A DNA stretch of 64,000 nt from an uncultured Candidatus Saccharibacteria bacterium (GCA_958399925.1 CATXOC010000001.1:186001-250000); one strand, 5' to 3'; numbered from the stretch's first letter, positions 45,747 to 57,813 are shown. Program-made: numbers and translations. The notes: generated by a model not told the origin, from the letters alone.

Positions 45747-46379
45747 GTGATCACATTGGGTCTGACTGGACCAATTGGTGTATTTTTCGATGTCATTTAT
45801 TCGTTACCGCCGCTGACAGTTATGGTTATTGGTTTGATTTTGACGCCGATTATGATGTTCCTCATTGGTATAATATTTGAAAAACGTATATTGCCAATAG
45901 GAAAAGGTCAGTCATGGGCGTTCTGGCCGGGAGATTTAGCTCTTGGTCCGATACTGGCGCTGATCGTGTCGCAAATATCGTTACTGCCACATAGAGGATG
46001 GTGGCGTGGATGGCTTTGGTTGACACTTGTTATAATCGGAGCTGTCGCGGCTATTGTCTTTATGAGGGTAATAGGTGATGCGCCGGCATACAGGGGAAGT
46101 GAAGGAGCTACGGCTAACTCACCGACTAAGTGGTATCATGATATTGTGCTCTATGGAATATTTGGTACGTTAATCGTAGTACCTGGTATTCCTGTTTTAA
46201 TTGCAACGCCATGGGCTAATAATCCAAACAAGTATTACATGTTACTAGGATTGTTCGTTTGGGCATTTGGTTTAGCGTATGATGGCTTACACCCAGAGCA
46301 TATGAATCGAGCCTTGATGCATCCGTCTAATTGGCGGAATCGTACTTGGAAGGATATAAGTATAAGTTTCAAAAGATAA
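45747..46379 (+). CDS. membrane protein encoded between 16S and 23S
   Basis: About 210 residues with five or six hydrophobic segments (for example TVMVIGLILTPIMMFLIGII and WLWLTLVIIGAVAAIVFMRV). Residues WAFWPGDLALGP and EHMNRALMHPSNWR are notable, but I recognise no family. Start codon is GTG 45747, or TTG 45753 with better spacing to AAAGGA. It lies inside what is normally the rRNA internal spacer, after a terminator and before the tRNA promoter, so it is an independent insertion. Confidence 0.75.
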   Translation: MITLGLTGPIGVFFDVIYSLPPLTVMVIGLILTPIMMFLIGIIFEKRILPIGKGQSWAFWPGDLALGPILALIVSQISLLPHRGWWRGWLWLTLVIIGAVAAIVFMRVIGDAPAYRGSEGATANSPTKWYHDIVLYGIFGTLIVVPGIPVLIATPWANNPNKYYMLLGLFVWAFGLAYDGLHPEHMNRALMHPSNWRNRTWKDISISFKR

Positions 46380-46562
46380 TGATTGTAAATGTTATGATGC
46401 TTTTGCGAGATTTATTGTCTATTCTCTAGCAGTATTCATTCCTTCGATCGTTTTGATAATCATTTTTGTGCTTTCAATGTCTATAATGGATTTTGTCTTT
46501 ACGCAGATCTAAGTTTGCATCTATAGCCCCAGTACTCCTGGGGCTATATTTAAATTAAAAGC

Positions 46563-46591
46563 TTGCAATATGTAGTTAGATGGGGTAATAT
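46563..46591 (+). promoter_or_regulatory. promoter of tRNA-Ala/tRNA-Ile
   Basis: TTGCAA and TAATAT with a 17-base spacer, about 37 bases before tRNA-Ala. Confidence 0.65.
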
Positions 46592-46627
46592 AGTAGAAGT
46601 CTATTAGTTTAGTACATTTTAGTATAT

Positions 46628-46704
46628 GGGGATATAGCTCAGTTGGCTAGAGCACCTGCTTTGCAAGCAGGGGGTCAAGAGTTCGAGTCTCTTTATCTCC
46701 ACCA
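46628..46704 (+). tRNA. tRNA-Ala (TGC)
   Basis: Anticodon loop TTTGCAA with TGC; acceptor GGGGATA / TATCTCC contains the G3-U70 identity pair; encoded CCA. Confidence 0.96.
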
Positions 46705-46728
46705 TATATTTATATATAATACGTATAT

Positions 46729-46805
46729 GGGCGATTAGCTCAGCTGGTTAGAGCGCGTCACTGATAATGACGAGGTCCCAGGTTCAAGTCCTGGATCGCC
46801 CACCA
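46729..46805 (+). tRNA. tRNA-Ile (GAT)
   Basis: Acceptor GGGCGAT / ATCGCCC, anticodon loop CTGATAA with GAT, T-arm GGTTCAAGTCC, encoded CCA. Confidence 0.96.
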
Positions 46806-46815
46806 TGGAATTATT

Positions 46816-46842
46816 AATACCCTCCATATGGAGGGTATTTTT
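46816..46842 (+). terminator. terminator after tRNA-Ile
   Basis: AATACCCTCC / GGAGGGTATT with TTTTT. A second, weaker hairpin ACACC...GGTGTTTTT lies near 46882-46912. Confidence 0.85.
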
Positions 46843-47024
46843 GATAGATCTTGATGACCAGCAGAGTCGTGCAGCAGTGTAAACACCTTCCAATACATAG
46901 GGTGTTTTTGATACCGCAGGTAGCATGTTTGCCATATCGATGTGGGTTTATATAGGTCTAAGAATGGGCGGATGCATGTAATCTGGGCTATTTGCTAAAA
47001 ATTCAAAAAACTTTTCAAAAAGTG

Positions 47025-47053
47025 TTGACACGGCGTGGCACGTTTGCTAATAT
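47025..47053 (+). promoter_or_regulatory. 23S rRNA promoter
   Basis: TTGACA, 17 bases, TAATAT, with flanking CAAAAAGTG and TAAACAGTCAA as in the 16S promoter. Confidence 0.85.
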
Positions 47054-47059
47054 ATTAAA

Positions 47060-47554
47060 CAGTCAATCAAGTTCAGATGTGAACCGCTGATACAGTAAGT
47101 GTGAGAGTTAAAAATATAGCTTTCGAACGGTCTAAAATCGATTAGAATTGGAATGGTGTATCGATCCGTTCAAAGTAGAAATTTCTTAATTTTACCACTG
47201 ATAGATGTTAGCAAAATTACAACAAATAATTTTACAAAATCTATTTGCAAACTTATTTAAAGTTTGATACAATAAATGAGCTGGAATGCAGATGGAGTTC
47301 TTCTCTACTACAACAGATGGAGCAGGGTTCTGATGTGCACTCTAGATGAGGCTTAATCATATTTCCTTATGTGATTAAATCTCAGAGTCACAGCAATTTA
47401 ACAATTTATATTCAATCGTAAGAAATATGATGATGATATTTCAAATGTTAAGCAATTAATATTTGGAATTCGACAACATGTATGTAAGGATTGACGGCAT
47501 GTTAAGTAATTAACTTATATAGTTAAAGACTCAACTACCGATTCAGTCAATGCA
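47060..47554 (+). other. long 23S leader
   Basis: About 500 bases without a gene between the 23S promoter and the mature 5' end. It contains a strong hairpin GAACGG...ATCGAT / ATCGAT...CCGTTC (about 47124-47177). The 5' strand of the 23S processing stem (47534-47548) pairs with 50623-50637 with one G-U pair. Confidence 0.6.
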
Positions 47555-47555
47555 T

Positions 47556-50572
<3,017 letters not shown>

Positions 50573-50747
50573 ATGTCTTGATTTGAATCGTAACATTCAG
50601 TTGTGACGCTTCGAATCAAGTAGACTGAATTGGTAGTCGAGTTTTTAACTCGAACGTCAAACCTACGCAACAACTTACGGTTTGAATATAACATCGAATG
50701 CACCATCCATGGACGTCGATGTGGATTTTCCTATTGAGGAAGGCCAA

Positions 50748-50857
50748 CATCGGTGCCCATGGCACGGAGGTCACACCTGTTTCCATTCCGACCACAGAAG
50801 TTAAGCTCCGTAGCGGCGAAAATATTGCGTTAGTGAGAAGATAGCACGGTGCCGAAT
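50748..50857 (+). rRNA. 5S ribosomal RNA
   Basis: About 110 nt with helix I CGGTGCC / GGTGCCG (two central G-U pairs) and conserved GAGGTCACACCTG, GACCACAGAAGTTAAGCTCCGTAGCG. It lies 175 bases after 23S and shares its transcript. Confidence 0.93.
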
Positions 50858-50864
50858 TATCATT

Positions 50865-50889
50865 AAGCCACCCGATAGGGTGGCTTTTT
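50865..50889 (+). terminator. terminator of the 23S-5S transcript
   Basis: AAGCCACCC-GATA-GGGTGGCTTTTT. Confidence 0.92.
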
Positions 50890-50921
50890 GCATATAAGGC
50901 ATATCGCCTTATAATACAGTT

Positions 50922-51284
50922 ATGACCAATGCAGAATATGCCAACCAAGCGTTAGAGAGACTTGCGAGATCCAAATTTCGTAGTAGCTTTAGCTTAAACG
51001 CCAAAGATCGCGAATATTACACTAAAAAGGGTGGTGACGTTATTTCTAGGCATGCTTACGAGTTGTTGCGTGATCGCGTCGGCGCAGCTAAGCCACGTAA
51101 CGACGGCAAGCAAACTCCGTACCATGGCCATCCTGTATTTACCGCTCAGCATGCAACCGCTACTTGCTGTCGAGGCTGTATTGAGAAGTGGCACCACATT
51201 CCTAAAGGCCGTCCGCTAACCGAAAGCGAGCTACAGAAGCTGTCGACATTAGTTGTCGCATGGATTGATCGTCAGATGAAGTAG
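50922..51284 (+). CDS. DUF4186-family protein
   Basis: A 120-residue protein with the DUF4186 core: LRDRVGAAKPRNDGKQTPYH, GHPVFTAQHATATCCRGCIE and KWHHIPKGRPLTE. The Cys/His-rich core suggests metal binding, and the function is unknown. TATAAT ends 6 bases before the ATG, so the mRNA should be leaderless. Confidence 0.85.
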   Translation: MTNAEYANQALERLARSKFRSSFSLNAKDREYYTKKGGDVISRHAYELLRDRVGAAKPRNDGKQTPYHGHPVFTAQHATATCCRGCIEKWHHIPKGRPLTESELQKLSTLVVAWIDRQMK

Positions 51285-51366
51285 TCGTAACTGCTTGTGT
51301 TAATACCTGAAATTTGCTATCATAGACAATAGTTAGTGTATAAATGTAAATAAAAAGGAGATAAAT

Positions 51367-51972
51367 ATGAAAACCGTGAAGGGAGTTCATTTCTTAGCGA
51401 CTGGTGGTGTGGCGCTAGCTGTAGCAGGTGCGACGGTTTTGACGCCTATAGTCAGTGCGGCTAATCCTACTAATCAAACAGTTAATGTAACTATCGGCTC
51501 TGCGATTAGTTTATCAATCAACGGCAATAATGCCGCAACTGGCCAGATATCATTAAGCGGTGACAAGGCGCTTGTACCTGGGTCTGCTAACACTAAGGAT
51601 CTGAAGGCGACTGCTCGGGTGATTAGCAATGACACGAATGGCTATACATTAAAGATGGAAAATACAAAGGATAACGCCAGCATGACTGGTACAAAGGCGG
51701 GCAGCACTATCCCTACTGAGGCGGCTGAGCCAACCAAAAACAAGGCCATCTGGGCATATCATACGGCGAATGTGGCCAATAATACTTGGCAAGCCGTGCC
51801 TGTCAAAGGACATGCGGCAACCATTGCAGCACACCAAGGCACCAGTACTACAATCAATGGCGAGACATACGACGTAACGTTTGGTGTGTCTGCGACGTAC
51901 ATTACTCCTGCCGACACCTATAGCAGTACCGTTCAGTATACAGCAGCAAACAATGTTCCAGCCAACCTGTAA
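51367..51972 (+). CDS. secreted beta-domain surface protein 1
   Basis: A 201-residue protein with a signal peptide (hydrophobic core VALAVAGATVLTPIVSA, cleavage expected about residue 32) and one beta-rich module: NQTVNVTIGSAISLSI, NDTNGYTLKME, IWAYHTA, DVTFGVSATYITPADTYSST and VQYTAANNVP. The module recurs in the next two genes, in the protein at 39478 and in the DGR target. No membrane or cell-wall anchor is visible. Strong AAGGAGAT ribosome site. Confidence 0.85.
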   Translation: MKTVKGVHFLATGGVALAVAGATVLTPIVSAANPTNQTVNVTIGSAISLSINGNNAATGQISLSGDKALVPGSANTKDLKATARVISNDTNGYTLKMENTKDNASMTGTKAGSTIPTEAAEPTKNKAIWAYHTANVANNTWQAVPVKGHAATIAAHQGTSTTINGETYDVTFGVSATYITPADTYSSTVQYTAANNVPANL

Positions 51973-52017
51973 TAAAGTGCGCTAGTGAATGTACATAAAA
52001 CGAAAGGGGAGATAAAA

Positions 52018-52647
52018 ATGAAAATAAAGAGAACAAAATTAAAGGGACTTCCATTAATGGCAATCGGTGTTATTTCAGCAGTGTCTGCGCTGGCACCAAT
52101 TATCACACCACTTGCTTCGGCGGCTGGTTCTGATGTAGCCAACCAAACTGTTCAGGTCGCCATCGGAAGTAAGGTTGAAGTCAGTGTTGATAATGCAAGA
52201 TTAGAGTCTAATATGGCAACTAATTCATTATCAGAGAATACAGCTGCAGTAAAGAACGCGCTAAGATCAAACGTAACGGTAAAGAGCAATGTCTCTACTG
52301 GTTATAATCTAAACATTAAGGCTGGCGCTAGTGGTGTAAATATGGTTCCGCCATCTAACCTAGCAAGTGTCAGTCCAATTCCGGCAATTACAGGTAAGGC
52401 TTTGACTGCTGGCACTCCAGGTTGGGGCTACAAGGTTGGTAATGAGGCGGATTGGCATGGTGTTACAACTGCCGATCGGTCAATCAAGCATAGCGATACT
52501 ATAACGCCGAGCACTGGCGATATGGTCAGCGTCCAGTTCGGTGTTGCTACAGCAGCTAATCAGACGGCGACCACTTATACTGGTAGTGTTGTGTATTCAG
52601 TAGCGGTAGATGCGACTGGCGGCAGATCGACCGACACTACTGTATAA
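52018..52647 (+). CDS. secreted beta-domain surface protein 2
   Basis: A 209-residue paralogue of its upstream neighbour. The start at 52018 (MKIKRTKLKGLP) is preferred over 51985 because GGGGAGAT lies just before it. A signal peptide is followed by NQTVQVAIGSKVEVSV, VSTGYNLNIKAG, GWGYKVG, SVQFGVATAANQ and YTGSVVYSVAVD. One of three tandem copies, likely from duplication. Confidence 0.83.
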   Translation: MKIKRTKLKGLPLMAIGVISAVSALAPIITPLASAAGSDVANQTVQVAIGSKVEVSVDNARLESNMATNSLSENTAAVKNALRSNVTVKSNVSTGYNLNIKAGASGVNMVPPSNLASVSPIPAITGKALTAGTPGWGYKVGNEADWHGVTTADRSIKHSDTITPSTGDMVSVQFGVATAANQTATTYTGSVVYSVAVDATGGRSTDTTV

Positions 52648-52801
52648 CTGACGGCGATGACTAACTTGCTGAATAAATTATATCGTGGCATATATTACTA
52701 CAACAAAGTGCTTGCGCTAAATTAAAAAAATATATATAATTAATAACGATTGGTGGGGATGAACACCAAGAAATAAAAAATAAATGAAAGGACATATTAC
52801 A

Positions 52802-53383
52802 ATGAAGATTGTCAAAGGTCTACCGTTTCTAGCAATGGGTGGAGTAACCCTAGGTCTAGTTGGTGCAACTGTTTTAGCACCTGTAGTTAAGGCGACTAAC
52901 CCATTCGAGCAGACGGTTACTGCAAATGTTTCAGCAGGTTTATCTGTCGACATTAACGATAATGCTACTGGTAGCGATGCTACAAACATTAAGGTCAGCA
53001 TGGCTCCACAAAAGGTTGACGAAAGTAAAAGTGCAACCGTTAGTGCTGCTTACAACAATGGTAATTTTACGTTAACTATGAAAGGTAAGGACGCATCAGC
53101 TGATCTAGTTAAGAAAGGTGAAGCTACCAGAAAGTTTGTTGCAGATGGTAATATTAAGCTAGATCGTTCGGCATGGGGTGTTAAATTCACTAAGAATGCA
53201 TCGACTGTTGGTGGGGATGCTCATTACCAAGCCGTTCCAGGTAATGCTGGTACTGCATTGACGATTGCTGATGGCACTAACACCAAGTCAACCACCAAGA
53301 TTCAGTACGGTTTCTCGACTGCTGCTGATATGCCAACGGGTGACTATACTACAACTGTAGTATATACGGCTGCTGCTAACTAA
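52802..53383 (+). CDS. secreted beta-domain surface protein 3
   Basis: A 193-residue paralogue. The start at 52802 (MKIVKGLPFLAMGGV) has GAAAGGA upstream and resembles the signal peptide of the first copy. Module motifs: EQTVTANVSAGLSVDI, NFTLTMKGKD, AWGVKF, IQYGFSTAADMPTGDYTTTV and VYTAAAN. A terminator follows. Confidence 0.83.
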   Translation: MKIVKGLPFLAMGGVTLGLVGATVLAPVVKATNPFEQTVTANVSAGLSVDINDNATGSDATNIKVSMAPQKVDESKSATVSAAYNNGNFTLTMKGKDASADLVKKGEATRKFVADGNIKLDRSAWGVKFTKNASTVGGDAHYQAVPGNAGTALTIADGTNTKSTTKIQYGFSTAADMPTGDYTTTVVYTAAAN

Positions 53384-53404
53384 ATAGTTAGGTTATAAAA
53401 TAGT

Positions 53405-53433
53405 CTAAAAGCCGCCTTCTGGGCGGCTTTTAG
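53405..53433 (+). terminator. terminator after surface protein 3
   Basis: CTAAAAGCCGCC-TTCT-GGGCGGCTTTTAG. Confidence 0.9.
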
Positions 53434-53509
53434 ATTGCATTAGCGTATTGGAGCATAAGGGCAGCTGTGGTACAATAGACATGAGCAAAAAGAGAGAAAG
53501 GAAGGGTAG

Positions 53510-54502
53510 ATGAATTTATTAAAGAAGCTAAAATATACTGTCTATGCTGTACCAGCATTAGCCCTGGCAATAATGGGTGTGTTCACATTGACAGTATCGG
53601 CTAATGCAACAGATAATGAGGACGCTCGTCCATACGCAGGTTTGCAGATTTCGCCAGCAACTAATAGTATAGAGCTGGCAGCAGGCCAGTCTTATACTGG
53701 TCAGATGACTGTGCGCAACACTAGTCGCAATGCAATTTCTTATGAAGTTTCTACGGGTACTTATACCATTGTCGATAACAATTATGATGCGCCGAATTAC
53801 GATAAGACCGGCAAATATAGCCTGATGAAGGATTGGATTAAGGTTAGCCCAGCTAGACTGGATAACGTACAGCCTGACGAGACTCGCACTATTACCTATA
53901 CTATTAAGGTGCCATCTAATCCGCCAGCTGGTACGCAATACGCAACAGTGTTTGCTAGTACCGTCAATAATGAAAAAGCAAAGGCTACTGGCGTCCAAGC
54001 TACAGCACGCGCTGGTATGGTGATTGCAGCCAATATGAAGGGTGGCAAAACTGTGGATCGTGTAACTATTATTGACCAAAGTATTCCATCCTACCAGCCA
54101 GCTTCGCCGCTAACTAGCACCTTCAAGGTAAAAAACGAGGGTAATATTGCAGCATCTACCACCTATAGCATGAAGGTAACCTCGTGGATCAATGGCCGTC
54201 TCGAATATGAAACAAGGGAAGCCAGTGCGGGTGTTTACCCTGAAACGACACGCACCTTTGACATGCAGTGGAAAGACTCGCGCATTGGTATCTTTAAAGT
54301 AGAGCAGAGAGTACGGGTTAATGGACGCGATTATTCAACTCAAAAGGTGGTTGTTGCAGTCCCAATTTGGATTATTATCTTAATTGTCTTAGCTATTGTC
54401 TGCCTAGTTGTATTTACGGTTATCAATGTTAAGGCGGCGCGTGAAGCCAAGGGCGGCAAAGCTAAATCGTCAACTAAGACATCAAAGCGTCGAAAGGCAT
54501 AG
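53510..54502 (+). CDS. DUF916/WxL-cluster-type membrane-anchored surface protein
   Basis: A 330-residue protein with a signal peptide, an Ig-like domain of DUF916 type (GLQISPATNSIELAAGQSYT, MTVRNTSRNAISYEV, YTIKVPSNPPAGTQYATVFA), a second beta domain (STFKVKNEGNIAASTTYSM), a membrane helix (about 283-307) and a Lys-rich cytoplasmic tail. In Gram-positives such proteins accompany WxL surface proteins and hold them to peptidoglycan. By analogy it may anchor the small secreted proteins encoded upstream. Confidence 0.8.
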   Translation: MNLLKKLKYTVYAVPALALAIMGVFTLTVSANATDNEDARPYAGLQISPATNSIELAAGQSYTGQMTVRNTSRNAISYEVSTGTYTIVDNNYDAPNYDKTGKYSLMKDWIKVSPARLDNVQPDETRTITYTIKVPSNPPAGTQYATVFASTVNNEKAKATGVQATARAGMVIAANMKGGKTVDRVTIIDQSIPSYQPASPLTSTFKVKNEGNIAASTTYSMKVTSWINGRLEYETREASAGVYPETTRTFDMQWKDSRIGIFKVEQRVRVNGRDYSTQKVVVAVPIWIIILIVLAIVCLVVFTVINVKAAREAKGGKAKSSTKTSKRRKA

Positions 54503-54547
54503 GATACTTTCAATTACAGCCAAATAGGAATAGATAAAGGGGACAGT

Positions 54548-55225
54548 ATGAGCAATATCAATAGTAACAGAGTAAAGCAGCTTAGGTTAATAACAGCTGG
54601 TGCTATGGCATTAGCAGGTATTCTGATGCTGTCTCCGATTGCGGCGCCAGTACAGGCAGAGAGTGGCTCTGAGCAGCAGGTTACCGTCAAAGTATTAGAA
54701 GGTGTAAAAGTAACGATTATCAAGTTTAATGGTAAGAGCTTATCTAATACTCCAATTAGCTATAGCAAACATAACGTAGTTGAATTTACTGTCGATAAAG
54801 ATGCAACGGTCGAGTTGAAGTATGGTAAAACAACTGTCTGGAAGGGTGAAGCTAAGAAGGGTGAGCTAATCACAGCAGAATTCGACTTGCCGGGCGAACC
54901 AGGCGTATATAAACTGACTATTGTTGCTGACGGCACAATTAATGGCGTGGCAACGTCGGGCTCAGCGAGCTTTACAGTGCAATATCGGGCGTTTTTGCCG
55001 TCGTTAGCTCCTGGGGCTAATGACAAGATTGGCGCGCCAAATACGGGTGCATATGTTACAGTTGCTGGCTACGCATTTAGTACATCTACAATTGCCTTTC
55101 TAGTTATACTAATAGCATTGGCGGTTCTAGTGTCGGCTAGTCGTGATAAAATGTTGAACAAGCAAACAGTGTCCGCTAAGCCTAGCTCTGCTAGATCGGC
55201 TGGCAAATCTGTACGTAAAAAGTGA
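54548..55225 (+). CDS. surface protein with APNTG-type C-terminal signal
   Basis: A 225-residue protein with signal peptide (MALAGILMLSPIAAPVQA), a beta-sandwich domain (VTVKVLEGVKVTIIKFNG, GEPGVYKLTIVADGTINGVA), then APNTGAYV, a membrane helix (about 178-198) and a basic tail. The layout recalls LPxTG sorting signals, but the tail is long. No sortase is in the window. It is probably co-transcribed with the preceding DUF916-type gene, which ends 45 bases upstream. Confidence 0.75.
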   Translation: MSNINSNRVKQLRLITAGAMALAGILMLSPIAAPVQAESGSEQQVTVKVLEGVKVTIIKFNGKSLSNTPISYSKHNVVEFTVDKDATVELKYGKTTVWKGEAKKGELITAEFDLPGEPGVYKLTIVADGTINGVATSGSASFTVQYRAFLPSLAPGANDKIGAPNTGAYVTVAGYAFSTSTIAFLVILIALAVLVSASRDKMLNKQTVSAKPSSARSAGKSVRKK

Positions 55226-55229
55226 TCTG

Positions 55230-57743
55230 ATGGAAGGTAAGGGAATTAAAGTGTGTAGCAGTAGCTTGATAAATAGACTAAACCTTCGGGGGGTATTTTT
55301 AGCTAGCGTTTCGACACTAGTTCTGACGATTTTGTGTGCTAGCCTGACTGCTACGGATTGTCGAGCGGCAGGTATCACGGTTTCGATAGATAGCACTGCT
55401 ACCATCCCTAGTAGCACTAAATCTACCACAACCAATATTACAGTCGCAGGCGACAATGCGAATACCCTTCGCTATGGCTACAACCTAACTATTAAGAGTG
55501 CTAATAGCCAGACGGGGCTAATAAACGACGCCGTAAAGGAGGGCCGTGCTAATCGTGAGATTACTGCACTAGCTAATGCTACGCCCAGCAAGCCAATGCC
55601 ACTAGCTATCAACACTTGGGGCTATCGGCTAAATACAACCGATCAGGGTAAATATATCGGACTAACCAGTCAAGACGTAGCCATTAAGGCGGCTAGGGCT
55701 GGCGAAGTTACGGGTAACAACGGCACGACCGACACCACAGCCATCACATATGGTGCCAACTTTAACTCTGACCAGCTAGCTGCAGGCACTTACAAGGTTG
55801 ATGTAGTCTACACTGTAACTGCCAACTTGCCACCACTGCCAACTATTACGTCATTAGCTACCACCCATAATGACGATGCCACTAACACCGCCAACTACAC
55901 CGACTACAACAAAGCCGCCAATGTAACAATGACAGGAACTAACCTATTGACCGCTAGCAAGGCCTGGGTCGATTTAAATGACGATGGCCAACAGCAAGAC
56001 AATGAGCTGGCGACCAATGTTAAGCCATTATCTGAAACACAGCTAACCTATACTACACCAACCGACACTAAACCAGGTATCCATGATACCTACGTCGTTA
56101 ATGGCGGCGGTACTGCTAGCACTAAAAACACTGCCATGACCAACCGCTACAGCTACATTGCACCCAGTGTCTGTAAGTCGGGCGACACTAATAGCACCTG
56201 CGCGGTAGACATCGATACCAATATGATACCAGTCAAACACACTAGCACAGATAGCGACGGCAATGCCACGTGGCACGCCATAACTAACCCTAAAACCGCA
56301 ACTGACTGGTACGACTATAACAACAAACAGTGGGCGAATGCCGTAACTGTAAAAGACCCAACTAAATACAGCAACGGTAACGGCACATACAAAGACCTTG
56401 ATGTAGCCGATGCCGACATCCTGGGTTTCTATGTCTACATACCACGTTACGAATACGAGGTTCAACGGCGTGACGCGACAGATAAAGTTGTGCAGCCACA
56501 GAACTATAACATCCGCTTTTCTAAAGCTAGCGATATTAAGAAGTCGCCAGTCAAGAGCTGTAACTCTGGTATAACCACTGCCGCACAGATGTGGCGGAGC
56601 GGTACCGCAAACAACGCTGAGAGTAACATACTAGCCAAGGATTACCGCACAGGTTGTGGCCTTAATCGCACCAACTATCCATCAGTAACGACTGATAGCC
56701 AAGGCATAGCGACTACGTTAGCAGCTAATAACGCCAACCAGACAACCTGGACAACTCACCCAGCCTTCACATGGATGACTAATCCAACTAGAGAGCTCAA
56801 TGGCTTTTGGATGGGTAAATTCGAAACTACTGGTTCGACCAATGCGCCAACTGTCCGTCCGAACGAGAAACATATCGCTAATGTTGCACGTGGTGTCTAC
56901 TACGACATCGCTAAATCCATGGGCACTAAGGACGACGCCAATACCGGTGGTAACGGCACTGCCACCACGCAAAATAACCAGCACTTAGCTAAATACCAAT
57001 CGCACATGCTGATTCAGACAGAGTGGGGTGCCGCAACCTATCTATCCGCCTCGCAATATGGCACAGGCGTGAACAAGGTACAGATTAATGCAGTATCGTC
57101 AGGCGCCAAAGACGACAACGGCAATTGGAGTAACGGCGTTACGGGTTGTGGACCACAAGCAAACGGCAACGAAGGGTCTTACGATAAACCTGGTGCCATT
57201 AAGACACCTAATGCTTGTTTTGCCGATGATGTTAATCGCGGTTATACGGGCACCCTTGGTCAACTAGCTTCAACTACGGGCAATATTACGGGCATCTACG
57301 ACATGTCTGGCGGTGCATGGGAACAAGTAATGGGCAACCGAACAGATAGCACCACACAGACAACACCAAATAATATTGATTACTTTAAAAACCAGACTAA
57401 ACCGCCATATGTAAACCTGTACAGAACTGCAGATGGCTTCGGGTCAGCTAAGGCTTGGTCAATAGGAACTGACGCTGAATGGAAATACAACTGGGATATC
57501 TGTACCTATGAAACCTGCGGTGGACAAGCCCTACACGAGAATAAGCTAGTACAGTCGGTTGCCACGAACGTCCAGTCCTGGGGCTACGATGGCAGCTACT
57601 TCGCACGAGCTGACTTCCGTTGGCCGGATCGAGGCGGGAACGTCAGCAACGGTAGTTTCGCCGGGGTGTTCTATTCGGGCTACAATTACGGCTACCCGTA
57701 CAGCAGCTATGCTTTTCGTGCGGCGTTGTTGCCGCTCCCCTAG
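55230..57743 (+). CDS. DGR target: secreted protein with FGE/C-type-lectin domain
   Basis: An 837-residue secreted protein (GTG 55251 is an alternative start). Signal peptide (about 20-47); the shared beta module (residues about 50-205: YGYNLTIKS, TWGYRLN, AGTYKVDVVYTVTA); an IPT/TIG-like domain (about 207-300); then a formylglycine-generating-enzyme-type C-type-lectin fold (ILGFYVYIPRYEYEV, NGFWMGKFET, GIYDMSGGAWEQVMGN). The last 62 residues are encoded by the variable repeat, with substitutions at lectin-loop positions and a constant end AFRAALLPLP. It probably displays a diversifiable binding surface towards other cells. Confidence 0.9.
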   Translation: MEGKGIKVCSSSLINRLNLRGVFLASVSTLVLTILCASLTATDCRAAGITVSIDSTATIPSSTKSTTTNITVAGDNANTLRYGYNLTIKSANSQTGLINDAVKEGRANREITALANATPSKPMPLAINTWGYRLNTTDQGKYIGLTSQDVAIKAARAGEVTGNNGTTDTTAITYGANFNSDQLAAGTYKVDVVYTVTANLPPLPTITSLATTHNDDATNTANYTDYNKAANVTMTGTNLLTASKAWVDLNDDGQQQDNELATNVKPLSETQLTYTTPTDTKPGIHDTYVVNGGGTASTKNTAMTNRYSYIAPSVCKSGDTNSTCAVDIDTNMIPVKHTSTDSDGNATWHAITNPKTATDWYDYNNKQWANAVTVKDPTKYSNGNGTYKDLDVADADILGFYVYIPRYEYEVQRRDATDKVVQPQNYNIRFSKASDIKKSPVKSCNSGITTAAQMWRSGTANNAESNILAKDYRTGCGLNRTNYPSVTTDSQGIATTLAANNANQTTWTTHPAFTWMTNPTRELNGFWMGKFETTGSTNAPTVRPNEKHIANVARGVYYDIAKSMGTKDDANTGGNGTATTQNNQHLAKYQSHMLIQTEWGAATYLSASQYGTGVNKVQINAVSSGAKDDNGNWSNGVTGCGPQANGNEGSYDKPGAIKTPNACFADDVNRGYTGTLGQLASTTGNITGIYDMSGGAWEQVMGNRTDSTTQTTPNNIDYFKNQTKPPYVNLYRTADGFGSAKAWSIGTDAEWKYNWDICTYETCGGQALHENKLVQSVATNVQSWGYDGSYFARADFRWPDRGGNVSNGSFAGVFYSGYNYGYPYSSYAFRAALLPLP
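57554..57743 (+). repeat. DGR variable repeat (VR)
   Basis: 190 bp that align without gaps to the template at 59427-59616 (minus strand): 168 identical and 22 different positions. Of the differences 21 sit on template A (9 to G, 12 to T) and one on T (to G). The repeat ends exactly at the TAG stop. Its last 36 bases are identical to the template and would contain the initiation-of-homing sequence. Confidence 0.95.
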
Positions 57744-57774
57744 GGCGCTCTTGATCTCTTAATCTCTAAATATT

Positions 57775-57801
57775 GCGCCGTCCGCGCTCCGCGGTCGGCG
57801 C
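57775..57801 (+). other. hairpin downstream of the VR
   Basis: GCGCCG-T-CCGCG / CGCGG-T-CGGCGC with a 3-base loop, 31 bases after the VR. DGRs often have a hairpin or cruciform just 3' of the VR that promotes homing. It could also weaken transcription into avd. Confidence 0.65.
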
Positions 57802-57813
57802 CGGAAAGGACAC

